From: Actinomycetales bacterium
Lineage (GTDB): Bacteria > Actinomycetota > Actinomycetes > S36-B12
Assembly: GCA_018970765.1 (NCBI GenBank)
Contig: JAGWVT010000008.1
Coordinates: 1-55,177, forward strand
Direction: 5' to 3'
Length of the DNA stretch: 55,177 bases
Positions 40,721 to 49,038 of the stretch are shown here, piece after piece. Made by a program: the position numbers and the translations under genes. Numbering within the stretch: the first letter of the stretch is position 1; every line of letters begins with the position of its first letter. Under the pieces are notes generated by a model. It was not told the DNA's origin, did no database searches, and saw nothing but the letters and a program-made list of their open reading frames with translations.

Positions 40721-43111
40721 CTACGCGGCAATCGACTGGTAGAGCGTGGTGCGTTCACGTACCGGTCTGCCCAGTGGTTGGCAGACAGCCTCAAAGTCCT
40801 CGGGGCGCAGGCCTTGGCCGTGCGTCGCGCCAGCTGCTCGAGAGATGTTCTCATCCATCAGGGTGCCACCGAGGTCGTTCACTCCGGCATTCAACAACTG
40901 CTGCGCGCCACTGGTTCCGAGCTTGACCCAGGAAGCCTGGACATTACTAATCACATCCCGATACGCAATGCGACCGACAGCATGCATCAAGACAACTTCA
41001 CGCCAGGTTGGCCCACGGCGCGCCTGGCGCTTCAGGTAGATAGGCGCAGCCATATGCACAAAGGGAAGCGGAATGAACTCCGTAAAGCCGCCCGTGCGTT
41101 CCTGCAGTGCACGAACGCGCAGCAGATGCCGGGCCCAATGACGAGGCTGCTCAACTGAGCCGAACATGATGGTGACCGTTGAGCGAAGACCCACCCCGTG
41201 CGCGACCTCATGGCAGTGCAGCCACTCTTCGGTATTGACCTTGTCGGGGCAGAGCACGGCACGAATCTCGTCATCGAGAATTTCCGCCGCCGTGCCTGGC
41301 AACGAGCTCAGGCCGGCTTGCTGAAGTCGACGCAGGTAAGCGTCCAGTGGCTCACCAAGTCGACGCGCACCTTCAGTCACCTCAAGGGCCGTGAATCCGT
41401 GGATGTGGATGTCGGGAGCGGCCTGCTTGGCGGCACGACAAGCAGCCACGTAGAACTCGCCATCGAAGTCGGGATGAATGCCACCCTGCAGGCAAACCTC
41501 GGTGGCGCCGTTCGCCGCCGCCTCCCGTACCCGCTCACCAATCTGTTCCAGCGTGAGTAGATAGGGCGTGCCGCGCAGATTGAGCGATAGGGGGCCCTTG
41601 GAAAAGCCACAGAACGTGCACCGGTAGGTACACACGTTGGTGTAGTTGATATTGCGATTGCGCACGTAGGTGACGACGTCACCACAGGCTTCCTGGCGCA
41701 ACTGATCGGCAAGCTGTGCCACTGCCGCTACGGCATTGCCGCGCGCTTGGAAGAGCGTAACGAGCTCTTCCTCGCCAACCTGCTGGCCGGCGAGCACTCC
41801 GCTCAGCACCTCCCCGACGGCACCGGAGGCTTGGGCATAGCCCGAGGCTTGGGCATAGCCGGAGGCCTTGGCATCGCCGGATACAGCGCTCACCAACACA
41901 GCTGGCCGTCGATCGGCCCCGGCGTACCAGGCCGTGGAACGTCGACCGATCTGCACCACCTCCGCGCCGGTCCCCACGTTGGCCGCATCGGCATATCGCT
42001 CCGGGAAGTGTGCCCCCGGATCATCGCGACCGAACCCCTGCGCGTCCATGCGGTCTAGGACAGCAAAACGCAGATTCTCGTCAAGCCACCGCTGCGGCTG
42101 CAGCGCGAACTCCGGATAGATCGTCAACCTCGGCACCAGTGCGCCGCCACGCGACTGCACAGCATCACTGAGTAGCGCCACTTCCGGCCATGGTCGTTCG
42201 GGATTCACGTGATCTGCGGTGACCGGAGAGACACCACCGAAGTCGTCTATGCCCGCGTCCAACAGGACACCCGGATCATCCACCAGGTTCGGCGGTGCCT
42301 GAACGTGCACATCCGCCGGCAGGATCGCGCGGGCCAGACCAATGGCATCGACCAAGTCCTCGACCGAACAGGCTGGGTGCTCGCGCATCGCCGTCCCCGG
42401 CTTGGGCACGAAGTTTTGGACGATCACCTCTTGTATGTGGCCGTAGCGTTCGTGCGTCTGGGCAATGGCCTGCAGCGCATCGATGCGATCGGCACGCTTC
42501 TCGCCGATCCCGACGAGAATTCCGGTCGTGAAGGGAATCGCCAGCCGGCCTGCCGCATCCAGCGTGGCCAGTCGTCGCTCGGGAGCCTTATCCGGTGCAC
42601 CGCGATGCGCGGCGAGGTCCGCCCGCAGGGACTCCAACATCATGCCTTGGCTGGCACTGACCTGACGAAGTTGCGCGAGCTCGACTTCGTTGAGCGCACC
42701 TGCGTTGGCATGCGGCAGCAACCCAGTCTCATCGAGGACTACCTGGCACATCGCCGCCAGGTAGTCCACCGTCGAGGCATAGCCATGCTCGGCAAGCCAC
42801 TGGGCGGCAACCGGATAGCGCTCCTCGGGGGCCTCGCCCAGAGTGAAGAGCGCCTCATGGCAGCCGACTCGCGCACCAGCGGTGGCGATGGCCACTACCT
42901 CATCACGATCCAGGAAGGGGGCGGGCAGATGGGCGGGCGCCTGGGCAAAGGTGCAGTATCCGCAGCGATCCCGGCAGAGCTTGGTGAGCGGGATGAACAC
43001 CTTCGGCGAAAAGGTGATGACGGACCGCATCGCGGCATCGTCCCATACCGGCTCGTCCCCCAGATTCCAGGGCAAATGTCCGAATTCTTTTGACACTGCG
43101 GCGAACGGCAT
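40721..43111 (-). CDS. fbiC: F420 biosynthesis protein FbiC (CofG-CofH fusion)
   Basis: This radical-SAM enzyme makes the deazaflavin core (Fo) of cofactor F420 from tyrosine and a flavin precursor. It has 796 residues from ATG 43111. The CofG half carries Cys46, Cys50 and Cys53 (CRDRCGYC) for the first Fe-S cluster; the CofH half carries NYTNVCTYRCTFCGF at about 485-499 for the second. A linker at about 400-430 is unusual: it contains a short tandem repeat ASGYAQ encoded by an 18-nt repeat. Length and fusion order are standard for actinobacterial FbiC. F420-dependent enzymes are not obvious in this window. The divergent upstream gap contains an inverted repeat at 43137-43157. Confidence 0.95.
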   Translation of the reverse strand: MPFAAVSKEFGHLPWNLGDEPVWDDAAMRSVITFSPKVFIPLTKLCRDRCGYCTFAQAPAHLPAPFLDRDEVVAIATAGARVGCHEALFTLGEAPEERYPVAAQWLAEHGYASTVDYLAAMCQVVLDETGLLPHANAGALNEVELAQLRQVSASQGMMLESLRADLAAHRGAPDKAPERRLATLDAAGRLAIPFTTGILVGIGEKRADRIDALQAIAQTHERYGHIQEVIVQNFVPKPGTAMREHPACSVEDLVDAIGLARAILPADVHVQAPPNLVDDPGVLLDAGIDDFGGVSPVTADHVNPERPWPEVALLSDAVQSRGGALVPRLTIYPEFALQPQRWLDENLRFAVLDRMDAQGFGRDDPGAHFPERYADAANVGTGAEVVQIGRRSTAWYAGADRRPAVLVSAVSGDAKASGYAQASGYAQASGAVGEVLSGVLAGQQVGEEELVTLFQARGNAVAAVAQLADQLRQEACGDVVTYVRNRNINYTNVCTYRCTFCGFSKGPLSLNLRGTPYLLTLEQIGERVREAAANGATEVCLQGGIHPDFDGEFYVAACRAAKQAAPDIHIHGFTALEVTEGARRLGEPLDAYLRRLQQAGLSSLPGTAAEILDDEIRAVLCPDKVNTEEWLHCHEVAHGVGLRSTVTIMFGSVEQPRHWARHLLRVRALQERTGGFTEFIPLPFVHMAAPIYLKRQARRGPTWREVVLMHAVGRIAYRDVISNVQASWVKLGTSGAQQLLNAGVNDLGGTLMDENISRAAGATHGQGLRPEDFEAVCQPLGRPVRERTTLYQSIAA
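41825..41878. repeat. 18-nt repeat in the FbiC linker
   Basis: Three related 18-nt units (GGAGGCTTGGGCATAGCC at 41825-41842, a one-base variant at 41843-41860, and a more diverged copy at 41861-41878) encode the ASGYAQ-like linker repeats between the two radical-SAM halves of FbiC. Confidence 0.85.
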
Positions 43112-43136
43112 GTGAAATCTTGCACAAACCCGGGTC

Positions 43137-43157
43137 TTTGTTGGCCCATCCAACAAA
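43137..43157. promoter_or_regulatory. Perfect inverted repeat in the fbiC divergent promoter region
   Basis: TTTGTTGG (43137-43144), a 5-nt spacer CCCAT and CCAACAAA (43150-43157) form an 8+8 perfect inverted repeat. It lies 26 nt upstream of the fbiC start and about 95 nt upstream of the divergent small ORF. Such a position and form fit a repressor or activator operator; the protein is unknown. Confidence 0.5.
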
Positions 43158-43251
43158 TTAGGGAGATACTTAGGTCGGGCACCCGCCCGATGGTCACAAC
43201 CGGAGACCCCGGGGAGACCAAGACCGCAAGAAAGAGATGGAGTGATCCTCC

Positions 43252-43419
43252 GTGAAACCGTTTGCACGGTTGTTTGGCAACCTTTTCGAGCGCGGGGCTG
43301 AGCAAGGCGATTCGGCCCGTAGGCGCCAGATCCATCGGGAGTGGGACCGTCAGCGCGCACGCGCACTGACGCCTTCGGACCGGGCCGAGATCGACGCGAT
43401 CTTCTCCCGGCACCTGTAG
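43252..43419 (+). CDS. Small conserved-looking hypothetical protein
   Basis: This is a 55-residue open frame from a GTG at 43252 (MKPFARLFGNLFERGAEQGD) with basic helical middle and an ending TPSDRAEIDAIFSRHL. The T-P-x-x-R-A-E-I-D-x-I-F-x-x-H pattern recurs in small actinobacterial proteins I have seen, which is the main reason for calling it. A purine-rich stretch (AAAGAGATGGAG) is 7-15 nt upstream of the start. It is divergent from fbiC and followed by a strong terminator hairpin at 43470-43506, consistent with an expressed gene. Function unknown. Confidence 0.62.
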   Translation: MKPFARLFGNLFERGAEQGDSARRRQIHREWDRQRARALTPSDRAEIDAIFSRHL

Positions 43420-43469
43420 TTCCACCGGTTCCGCTGGACTATCCCCCAAAGCGGTCTACGCGACCGCAA

Positions 43470-43506
43470 CACTGGAGCCCCCCTCCTTCAGAGGGGGGCT
43501 CCAGTG
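43470..43506 (+). terminator. Strong bidirectional hairpin terminator
   Basis: Arms 43470-43485 (CACTGGAGCCCCCCTC) and 43491-43506 (GAGGGGGGCTCCAGTG) form a perfect 16-bp stem with a 5-nt loop (CTTCA). It lies 50 nt after the small ORF and 32 nt before the end of the convergent secreted-protein gene. There is no T-run, typical for high-GC terminators. Confidence 0.88.
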
Positions 43507-43538
43507 CGTCGCAGATCAGTCGCGGTGCCTCGCTGTCC

Positions 43539-44045
43539 CTAGCTCGCAGTGGTGCGGAACTGGAACTGGAAGCCGCGGAACTCAGTGCTGGCCGAATCCG
43601 TCAGGTAGCCAACGCGGTAGCCATACAGTCCGACCCGGCCCACTGAGAACACCAGGGCGTACGTGCGATCCGGACGAACCGTGGTCGTGATTTCTAGCAC
43701 CTGCCAGTCGCCTGAACCCTGCTTGTCGGTGGGCAGGAATCGCTCCATCACCAACTCCTGGCCGGGCTTGGTGCCCTTTGGCGCCTTACCGGTGATGGTC
43801 ACCTGCTCCATCGCTGCGGCCTTGTGCACCGGAAGTTCCGCGGTGCCACCGGGTCCCCAACCGACCACGTTCGGCTTCTTCGGGAACCCCGCCTCGCGCA
43901 ACTGAGCAGCGGTCAATTTCACCACGGGCTCGGCCGGCCGGGCCTGCGCCGACGGAGCCATCAACAGTGCACCTGCTGCTAAGGGAGCGATCCCTAGGGT
44001 CAGGATCATCATTCGGGCAAAGCGCCCGGAAGTCTTGTTCTGCAT
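43539..44045 (-). CDS. Secreted protein of unknown function
   Basis: This is a 168-residue exported protein. The signal peptide has a basic start (MQNKTSGRFARMM), a hydrophobic core and cleavage AQA-R at about residue 35; it is not a lipoprotein. The mature part is Gly/Thr/Val-rich with predicted beta strands (VGWGPGGTAELPVHKAAAMEQVTITG) and a sentence-like motif around VGLYGYRVGYL near the end, but I recognise no family. A clear GAAAGGACA site precedes the ATG. It follows the divergent GMC oxidoreductase end and is convergent with the small ORF. Confidence 0.7.
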   Translation of the reverse strand: MQNKTSGRFARMMILTLGIAPLAAGALLMAPSAQARPAEPVVKLTAAQLREAGFPKKPNVVGWGPGGTAELPVHKAAAMEQVTITGKAPKGTKPGQELVMERFLPTDKQGSGDWQVLEITTTVRPDRTYALVFSVGRVGLYGYRVGYLTDSASTEFRGFQFQFRTTAS

Positions 44046-44092
44046 GCCAATGTCCTTTCAGTCTGTCGATACGACAAGAGCGTACGTCCAAG

Positions 44093-45610
44093 TTACCCAG
44101 AATCGAAGCCCTGCCCTTCCGCGGCCACTCGCAGCGCCTGCGCAGCAATGGTTAGGGCGGGGTTCTGTGCTCCAGAGGAAGGGAAGAACGCCGAGTCCAC
44201 CACCCAGCAGTTGCGCACACTGTGCATGCGGCACCAGGGATCTAGCACGCTTTCATCGGACGAAAGTCCTGCGACCACAGTGCCGCACATGTGGCTATTC
44301 AGACCGATATCGAAGCGTTGTTCGAAAATCCCGGTGTATCCAGCCTTGCGCAGCACAGATTTTGCCCAGGCCAGGAGCAACTCATGGCGGTCATAGTTAG
44401 TGCGCTGCCAGTGCACACGAATCGTGCCGTCAGCATCCACCGTCACCCGGTTGGCTCGCGAGGGAATGTCTTCGCTCATCACCAGCCATTCACTGCTGCG
44501 GTCCGCGATGCGATTGAGCAGGGATAACGGCACTTTGGTGGCATGCGTCTTCATCATGACACCCTGCACCTTGCCGATCGCCTGCAGCGTGCCACCCGGG
44601 TACCCGTCACCGAAGTCCAAGTACCGATCGTTGACGGCCACCGTCTTGGCAAAGGTCACGTCATTGCGGCGACGTGGATCAACCGCGGCGATGTGGGTGT
44701 TGTTGTGCACCATGTAGTTGGTGCCGACCAGTCGGGTGTCATTGCCCACGCCCTGCGGCCAACGATCGCTGGTGCTGCGAAGCAACAGGGCTGCAGAGTT
44801 CGCCGCCCCTGCGCTGATGACAAAGTTGCCGCCGGTGATACGCACGGGCTCACCATCACGCTCCCCGATCAGCGCGGTCACCCGGTCATCGGCATTGCCT
44901 GCGGTCTCGATTCGCGTAATCCGCGTGTTCGTCAGCAACCGAACGAGCCCGGTCATCAATGCCGGGCCCAGCGCGCAGGTTTGCGCGTCTGATTTCGCAC
45001 CTAGCCGGCAGGGGAACCCGTCACAGGTACGGCATCTGATGCAGGCACCCCCCGGCTGCAGATCAATGCCCATCGCTGTGCTCGACGGGTGCAGGCCCTG
45101 CGCCCGAAGCCGCTCAATAGTTGTCTGCACATACGGTTCGTGACTCATGGCGGGGTACGGATACGGCTGGGATCGCCACGGTTCGCTCGGATCCTCACCG
45201 GTGGTGCCGTGCACGCGGTAGAGCGACTCCGCCTGGCAGTAGTACGGCTCAAGATCGGCATATGTGAACGGCCATGGCGGAGAGACGCCCGCCGGATACA
45301 CCGTGCGACCAAAGTCCTGCTCGCGAAGACGCGGAAGGCTTGATCCATAGACCTTCGTGTTTCCGCCAACCAGATAGTGCACCCCGGGTCGAAAGCGGCG
45401 CCCTACCGGATCAAGCCACCACTCGTCGGGGCGATAGCGGCGGTCTGCGAACACTGCCTCAGGTGACCAGTTCTGGGCCTCAGCCGGCAGGTAGTCCCCT
45501 CGCTCGACGACGAGAACATCGATCCCTCTGTGCGCCAGCCCCCAGGCCAGCGTCGACCCACCCATGCCACTACCGACGATCACCACCTGGGCTGTGTCCT
45601 CAAGGGTCAT
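44093..45610 (-). CDS. GMC-type FAD-dependent oxidoreductase
   Basis: This flavoprotein oxidises alcohols or sugars. It has 505 residues from ATG 45610, which matches the usual N-terminus: MTLEDTAQVVIVGSGMGGSTLAWGLAHRG, with the FAD-binding VIVGSGMGGS. Upstream in-frame codons lie over the divergent gene. The GMC_oxred_C signature is the NPALTIAAQALRVA end, and the catalytic His is in MHSVRNCWVVD/AFFPSSGAQNPALTI. Cys-rich segments RCRTCDGFPCRLGAKSDA resemble an iron-sulfur-like CxxC patch often found in GMC proteins of the glucose/fructose dehydrogenase or cholesterol oxidase group. Substrate unknown. It is divergent from the E1-like gene pair (33 nt between starts). Confidence 0.88.
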   Translation of the reverse strand: MTLEDTAQVVIVGSGMGGSTLAWGLAHRGIDVLVVERGDYLPAEAQNWSPEAVFADRRYRPDEWWLDPVGRRFRPGVHYLVGGNTKVYGSSLPRLREQDFGRTVYPAGVSPPWPFTYADLEPYYCQAESLYRVHGTTGEDPSEPWRSQPYPYPAMSHEPYVQTTIERLRAQGLHPSSTAMGIDLQPGGACIRCRTCDGFPCRLGAKSDAQTCALGPALMTGLVRLLTNTRITRIETAGNADDRVTALIGERDGEPVRITGGNFVISAGAANSAALLLRSTSDRWPQGVGNDTRLVGTNYMVHNNTHIAAVDPRRRNDVTFAKTVAVNDRYLDFGDGYPGGTLQAIGKVQGVMMKTHATKVPLSLLNRIADRSSEWLVMSEDIPSRANRVTVDADGTIRVHWQRTNYDRHELLLAWAKSVLRKAGYTGIFEQRFDIGLNSHMCGTVVAGLSSDESVLDPWCRMHSVRNCWVVDSAFFPSSGAQNPALTIAAQALRVAAEGQGFDSG

Positions 45611-45643
45611 GGGGAACTGTAACGCCGCAGGCACCTGCTGCTG

Positions 45644-46501
45644 TTGCAACAACCCGATCAAGCCTGGCAACGTGGCTGCGTGGCCGCTGAGGAAAGACTG
45701 GAGTTGCTGCAACAGGGACTTCGGATCGAGACGTTGGTCGACAAGTTGTCCCTGGACGATCAAGCAGCCACCCTGTTGCCGCAGTCGGGTGCATGGTTCG
45801 AGTCAGCGGTACGCCCTGCGTGGATTGCTGCGGCCGTTGGGATCTGCTCGGCCTTGCGTACCGGAGACTGGCTCGGAACCTGTCAGGCGGGCCTGGCCTT
45901 CGCACTCGCCAAGGGCACTCCCAGCCAGGCATTGGTAGCCGAGACCCTCGGGAGAACTGAGGGGACCTGTCACGGTCGATCCGGTTTAGTGTGGTTGATT
46001 GACCGAACCCGTCGTCTGGCGACCTGGCCCGATGCGCGATTGCCGCTGCTGACCTGCTTGGGCTGGGTGCAGGCCCAGGAATCCATGGCGGTAGCGGTCG
46101 TCCCGGAGGATGCAGCACCGACATTGGTCACCGCCTGCCTTCGTCGAGCCGCCGACCAACACTTGGCCATGACGGTGGTCTCTGTGGCAACTTCGCCAGA
46201 GCGCGATACGACAGCACCACCCGCCATTCGTTGCGCTGACCTGGAATCCATTCATCAAGCCGTTCAGCAGGCCACGGCTCGAGCCCGCGATCGCGCAACC
46301 GGTACGCACGTTCGACTATGGCTCCCAGTGATGCCATCGATGGCCGTACTCGGTCAGACGTACGTGCAGCAGGGACTACTGGGCTCATCCGATCTAGGGA
46401 CCTTGGCGCGCCTTGCGGAACAAGAGTCGCAGGCAGCCTTATCAGCGGCCTACGGCTATCACGCACCTCGCGCCGCGAGTGCCTTTCAATATGTTTGGTA
46501 G
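45644..46501 (+). CDS. Degenerate E1 alpha-like protein (ThDP motif lost)
   Basis: This is a protein of 285 residues from a TTG at 45644 (a GTG at 45680 is an alternative start). Segments ICSALRTGDWLGTCQAGLAFALAKG (about 67-91), VAETLGRTEGTCHGRSG and the C-terminal VQQGLLGSSDLGTLARLAEQES follow the template of pyruvate/branched-chain dehydrogenase E1 alpha subunits. The ThDP/Mg motif GDG...NN that should occur at about 153-180 reads VVPEDAAPTLVTACLRRAADQHLAM, so the cofactor site is absent. It starts a two-gene unit with the beta-like protein 5 nt downstream. Probably a paralogue turned pseudo-enzyme, or a scaffold; function unknown. Confidence 0.72.
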   Translation: MQQPDQAWQRGCVAAEERLELLQQGLRIETLVDKLSLDDQAATLLPQSGAWFESAVRPAWIAAAVGICSALRTGDWLGTCQAGLAFALAKGTPSQALVAETLGRTEGTCHGRSGLVWLIDRTRRLATWPDARLPLLTCLGWVQAQESMAVAVVPEDAAPTLVTACLRRAADQHLAMTVVSVATSPERDTTAPPAIRCADLESIHQAVQQATARARDRATGTHVRLWLPVMPSMAVLGQTYVQQGLLGSSDLGTLARLAEQESQAALSAAYGYHAPRAASAFQYVW

Positions 46502-46506
46502 TCGAT

Positions 46507-47532
46507 ATGTCTGGTAGCGGCATTTCCCAGAGCAGAGTTCGCCTTACGCCCACCCAAACATTTCCACGGACTCTGCTGAGCACGGTCCGCGACATGCAGG
46601 CACGGGATCCCCGACTGGTGACCATGGCAGTCACCGACACAACGGAACTCTCACTTCCAGGAGTCCTTAATGGACTCGCCCCCGACATCGCAGCCACCAC
46701 CCCGGCGCTTCCGGTGGCTGTGGGCATGGCCCTTGCCGGTCGACGTCCACTCGTCGACGCAACCAGCGTGCCAATGAGTTCCCTCTTGGTCGATTTGGAA
46801 ACCATCGCCAGCCTGCGCTATCGCACCGGTGGCATGGCAACTATTCCAATGGTCATTCTTGTTCGTATCGGAGGACGAACAACGTCGCACTATGAACGCT
46901 GCCAGTGGGGTGCGCTCTGTCGAATACCGGGGCTGAAGGTGGCGCTGCCCGTGACGACGCAGGATTTGGAAGAGATGCTCCGCAGTTCACTGCGTGAACG
47001 CGGACCTGTCGTACTCCTGCTTGATGCCGACCTGCTCGGCCCACCCTGGGGTGAAGGCAGCGAGCCGCAGGCGGCATCACGCGAATCTGTTGCGCCCTCG
47101 CCCCTTGCTCGTGCTCGCGTCGTGATGGCAGGAGATGAGGTGACGCTGGTCACCTTGGGCGCTGGAGTGGCAGTAGCCCGACAAGCCATCCGCCGAATGC
47201 GTGCCCGTGCCGGCGTCGAACTCATTGATCTGCGCGTCCTTGCCCCCTGGGATCGAGACGCGGTCCTGTCATCTGTGGAGAAGACCGGTCGGCTTGTAGT
47301 AGTCGACGAGGACGGTCATGGCTTCGGCTTAGCTGCGGAGATCATGGCCTCAGTCACCGAGGTGTACCCGCCGATCCTGCAGGCGCCGACGCAACGCGTC
47401 ACTCGCGCAGACGTACCAACGGCGCCGTGCGCGCACCTGATCACTCCGACACTGCCAATGGCGAAGGCCATCAGCGCCGCAATCAGCCGAGTCATGTCGA
47501 TTGCACCGCGAGTGACCGCCGATACTGCCTGA
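46507..47532 (+). CDS. Degenerate E1 beta-like (transketolase-fold) protein
   Basis: This protein has 341 residues from ATG 46507, 5 nt after the alpha-like gene. It keeps the transketolase pyrimidine fold (LPVAVGMALAGRRPLVDA, MATIPMVILVRIGG, IPGLKVALPVT) and the C-terminal transketolase domain (VTLVTLGAGVAVARQAIR, VELIDLRVLAPWDRDAVLSSV, GRLVVVDEDGHGFGLAAEI). The catalytic Glu of the beta-subunit SEAA motif is gone; that region reads ATTPALPV (about 62-70). With the alpha-like protein also lacking GDG, the complex is unlikely to use thiamine diphosphate. The family is E1 beta by resemblance; activity is doubtful. Confidence 0.72.
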   Translation: MSGSGISQSRVRLTPTQTFPRTLLSTVRDMQARDPRLVTMAVTDTTELSLPGVLNGLAPDIAATTPALPVAVGMALAGRRPLVDATSVPMSSLLVDLETIASLRYRTGGMATIPMVILVRIGGRTTSHYERCQWGALCRIPGLKVALPVTTQDLEEMLRSSLRERGPVVLLLDADLLGPPWGEGSEPQAASRESVAPSPLARARVVMAGDEVTLVTLGAGVAVARQAIRRMRARAGVELIDLRVLAPWDRDAVLSSVEKTGRLVVVDEDGHGFGLAAEIMASVTEVYPPILQAPTQRVTRADVPTAPCAHLITPTLPMAKAISAAISRVMSIAPRVTADTA

Positions 47533-49038
47533 CTAGTGACGATTGTTACTTCGCGCGACGCGATGATCCTGGAAGGCCTCCATAAGCTCGGAGAGGTTCA
47601 CCGTAGCCAGCCCCGTTCGTGAGTCGCTTATCCCGTAGGGAATCACCAGCGTCCCCTTGTATGCCAGCGCTCCGCAGGAGTAGACCACGTTCGGTACATA
47701 CCCGTTGCGCTCTTCTTCGGTTGGCGCCAGCAGCGGTTCCGGAAGCACAGCTCGAACGATGGACGGATCGTCGAGGTCGAGCAGCATCGCCCCGATGCAA
47801 TAGCGCCGCATCGGGCCAACCCCATGGGTGAGCACGATCCACCCCTGCTCGGTTTCAATTGGTGATCCGCAGTTGCCTAGGTGCACCAGTTCCCACAGTT
47901 GCGCGGGCAACTGCAACTGGGCACGCTCGTGCCAGTGATAGCCGTCTTCGGAGGCAGCCAGTGAATTGCTCTCCCGGTCCCATCGGGCCAGTGCCAGCAA
48001 CTCACCGCGCACTCGGCGTGGAAAGAAGGCCAAACCCTTGTTGGCCGTTGCATCACCGGTCAGCTCCATGGAACTGAACACGTGGAAGTCGTGGGTCTCC
48101 AAGATCCTCGTGCGCACGGCTACCCCATTGAAACCCGTATAGGAGGCCCGGTAGGTCTGTGAGCCATCTGCGTCAACGAATCGAACGAAGCGGGCATCCT
48201 CCATGCCACGCCGTTCGTCCATGGAGGTCGGCCAGAGCACGAGCTCATCCAGGGGAAGTGCGCTGTCGAAGGCAACCTCATAACTGCTCTGGGCAATCTC
48301 ATGGAGGACCGCGGTGAGATCGACGCCGTCCGGATGCTCACGGGGATGGATCGAATACAACTGGGCCAACGTGACGTCGATGTCCTCAGGAGTGAAACTG
48401 TCCGGAAGCATGCCCAGCACCAACTGCAGGTCATCGCTATCAATGCCGCGTTCTATGGCGACCTGCTGGACGAACCTGCGCTTCAGCACGGTGTGCCGCC
48501 GTGATCGAGTCGTGGCGAACGGCGACGCGGGATCCATCTGCAACTGGCCGTCACTGTCGAGCAGCCCGGTACGAAAGACCAAACTGGAGATATGACCCTC
48601 CCCGACAGCACGCAGGCTCACGATCACCCGTAGTTTGCCGTTCGGTACGCGACTTTGATTGAAGTGCGGGACGATCGAAGGGTTGAACAGCGCTGTTGAT
48701 TCGAACGCATACTCAAGTGTGAAGTAGGCACCGATCAGCTTCCGTCGCTCCGGCGTCAGTTGGTGGTGGGCTTCAATTTGATATTCCAGCGCCGTGAAGT
48801 GCTGCTCCAAGTGGTCACCCAAATCGCGGTGCCTGTCGGCGAATTGCGTCAGTACGTCATCCAAGGTTGTCTGAACTTGCGCTTCAGGAATCGCCAGCAG
48901 CCTGCCCAACACATCTCGCGCACGCGAAGGCCCGCGGATCAGTTCCTCCTGACCAGGTATGAAGATCCGGGCCATCACCCGATTCGGGTCAGCCTGCAGG
49001 ATCACGCCCGCACGCTTGGCAAGCCCCGCCTCGTTCAT
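47533..49038 (-). CDS. GH130-type beta-mannoside phosphorylase/hydrolase-like protein
   Basis: This is a 501-residue protein with a helical N-terminal extension (about 1-180) followed by a five-bladed beta-propeller, as in GH130. Motifs include ERRGMEDARFVRFVDADG with the typical acidic residue (about 277-281), TGFNGVAVRTRIL, LFP-type FFPRRVRGELLALARWDR and THGVGPMRRYCIGAMLLDLDDPS. GH130 enzymes phosphorolyse or hydrolyse beta-mannosides, mainly 1,2-linked, in the cytoplasm. The ATG at 49038 overlaps the preceding gene's stop. It is the third gene of an operon with a GT4 enzyme and an (alpha/alpha)6-barrel protein, so it probably degrades or trims the same glycan. Confidence 0.82.
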   Translation of the reverse strand: MNEAGLAKRAGVILQADPNRVMARIFIPGQEELIRGPSRARDVLGRLLAIPEAQVQTTLDDVLTQFADRHRDLGDHLEQHFTALEYQIEAHHQLTPERRKLIGAYFTLEYAFESTALFNPSIVPHFNQSRVPNGKLRVIVSLRAVGEGHISSLVFRTGLLDSDGQLQMDPASPFATTRSRRHTVLKRRFVQQVAIERGIDSDDLQLVLGMLPDSFTPEDIDVTLAQLYSIHPREHPDGVDLTAVLHEIAQSSYEVAFDSALPLDELVLWPTSMDERRGMEDARFVRFVDADGSQTYRASYTGFNGVAVRTRILETHDFHVFSSMELTGDATANKGLAFFPRRVRGELLALARWDRESNSLAASEDGYHWHERAQLQLPAQLWELVHLGNCGSPIETEQGWIVLTHGVGPMRRYCIGAMLLDLDDPSIVRAVLPEPLLAPTEEERNGYVPNVVYSCGALAYKGTLVIPYGISDSRTGLATVNLSELMEAFQDHRVARSNNRH

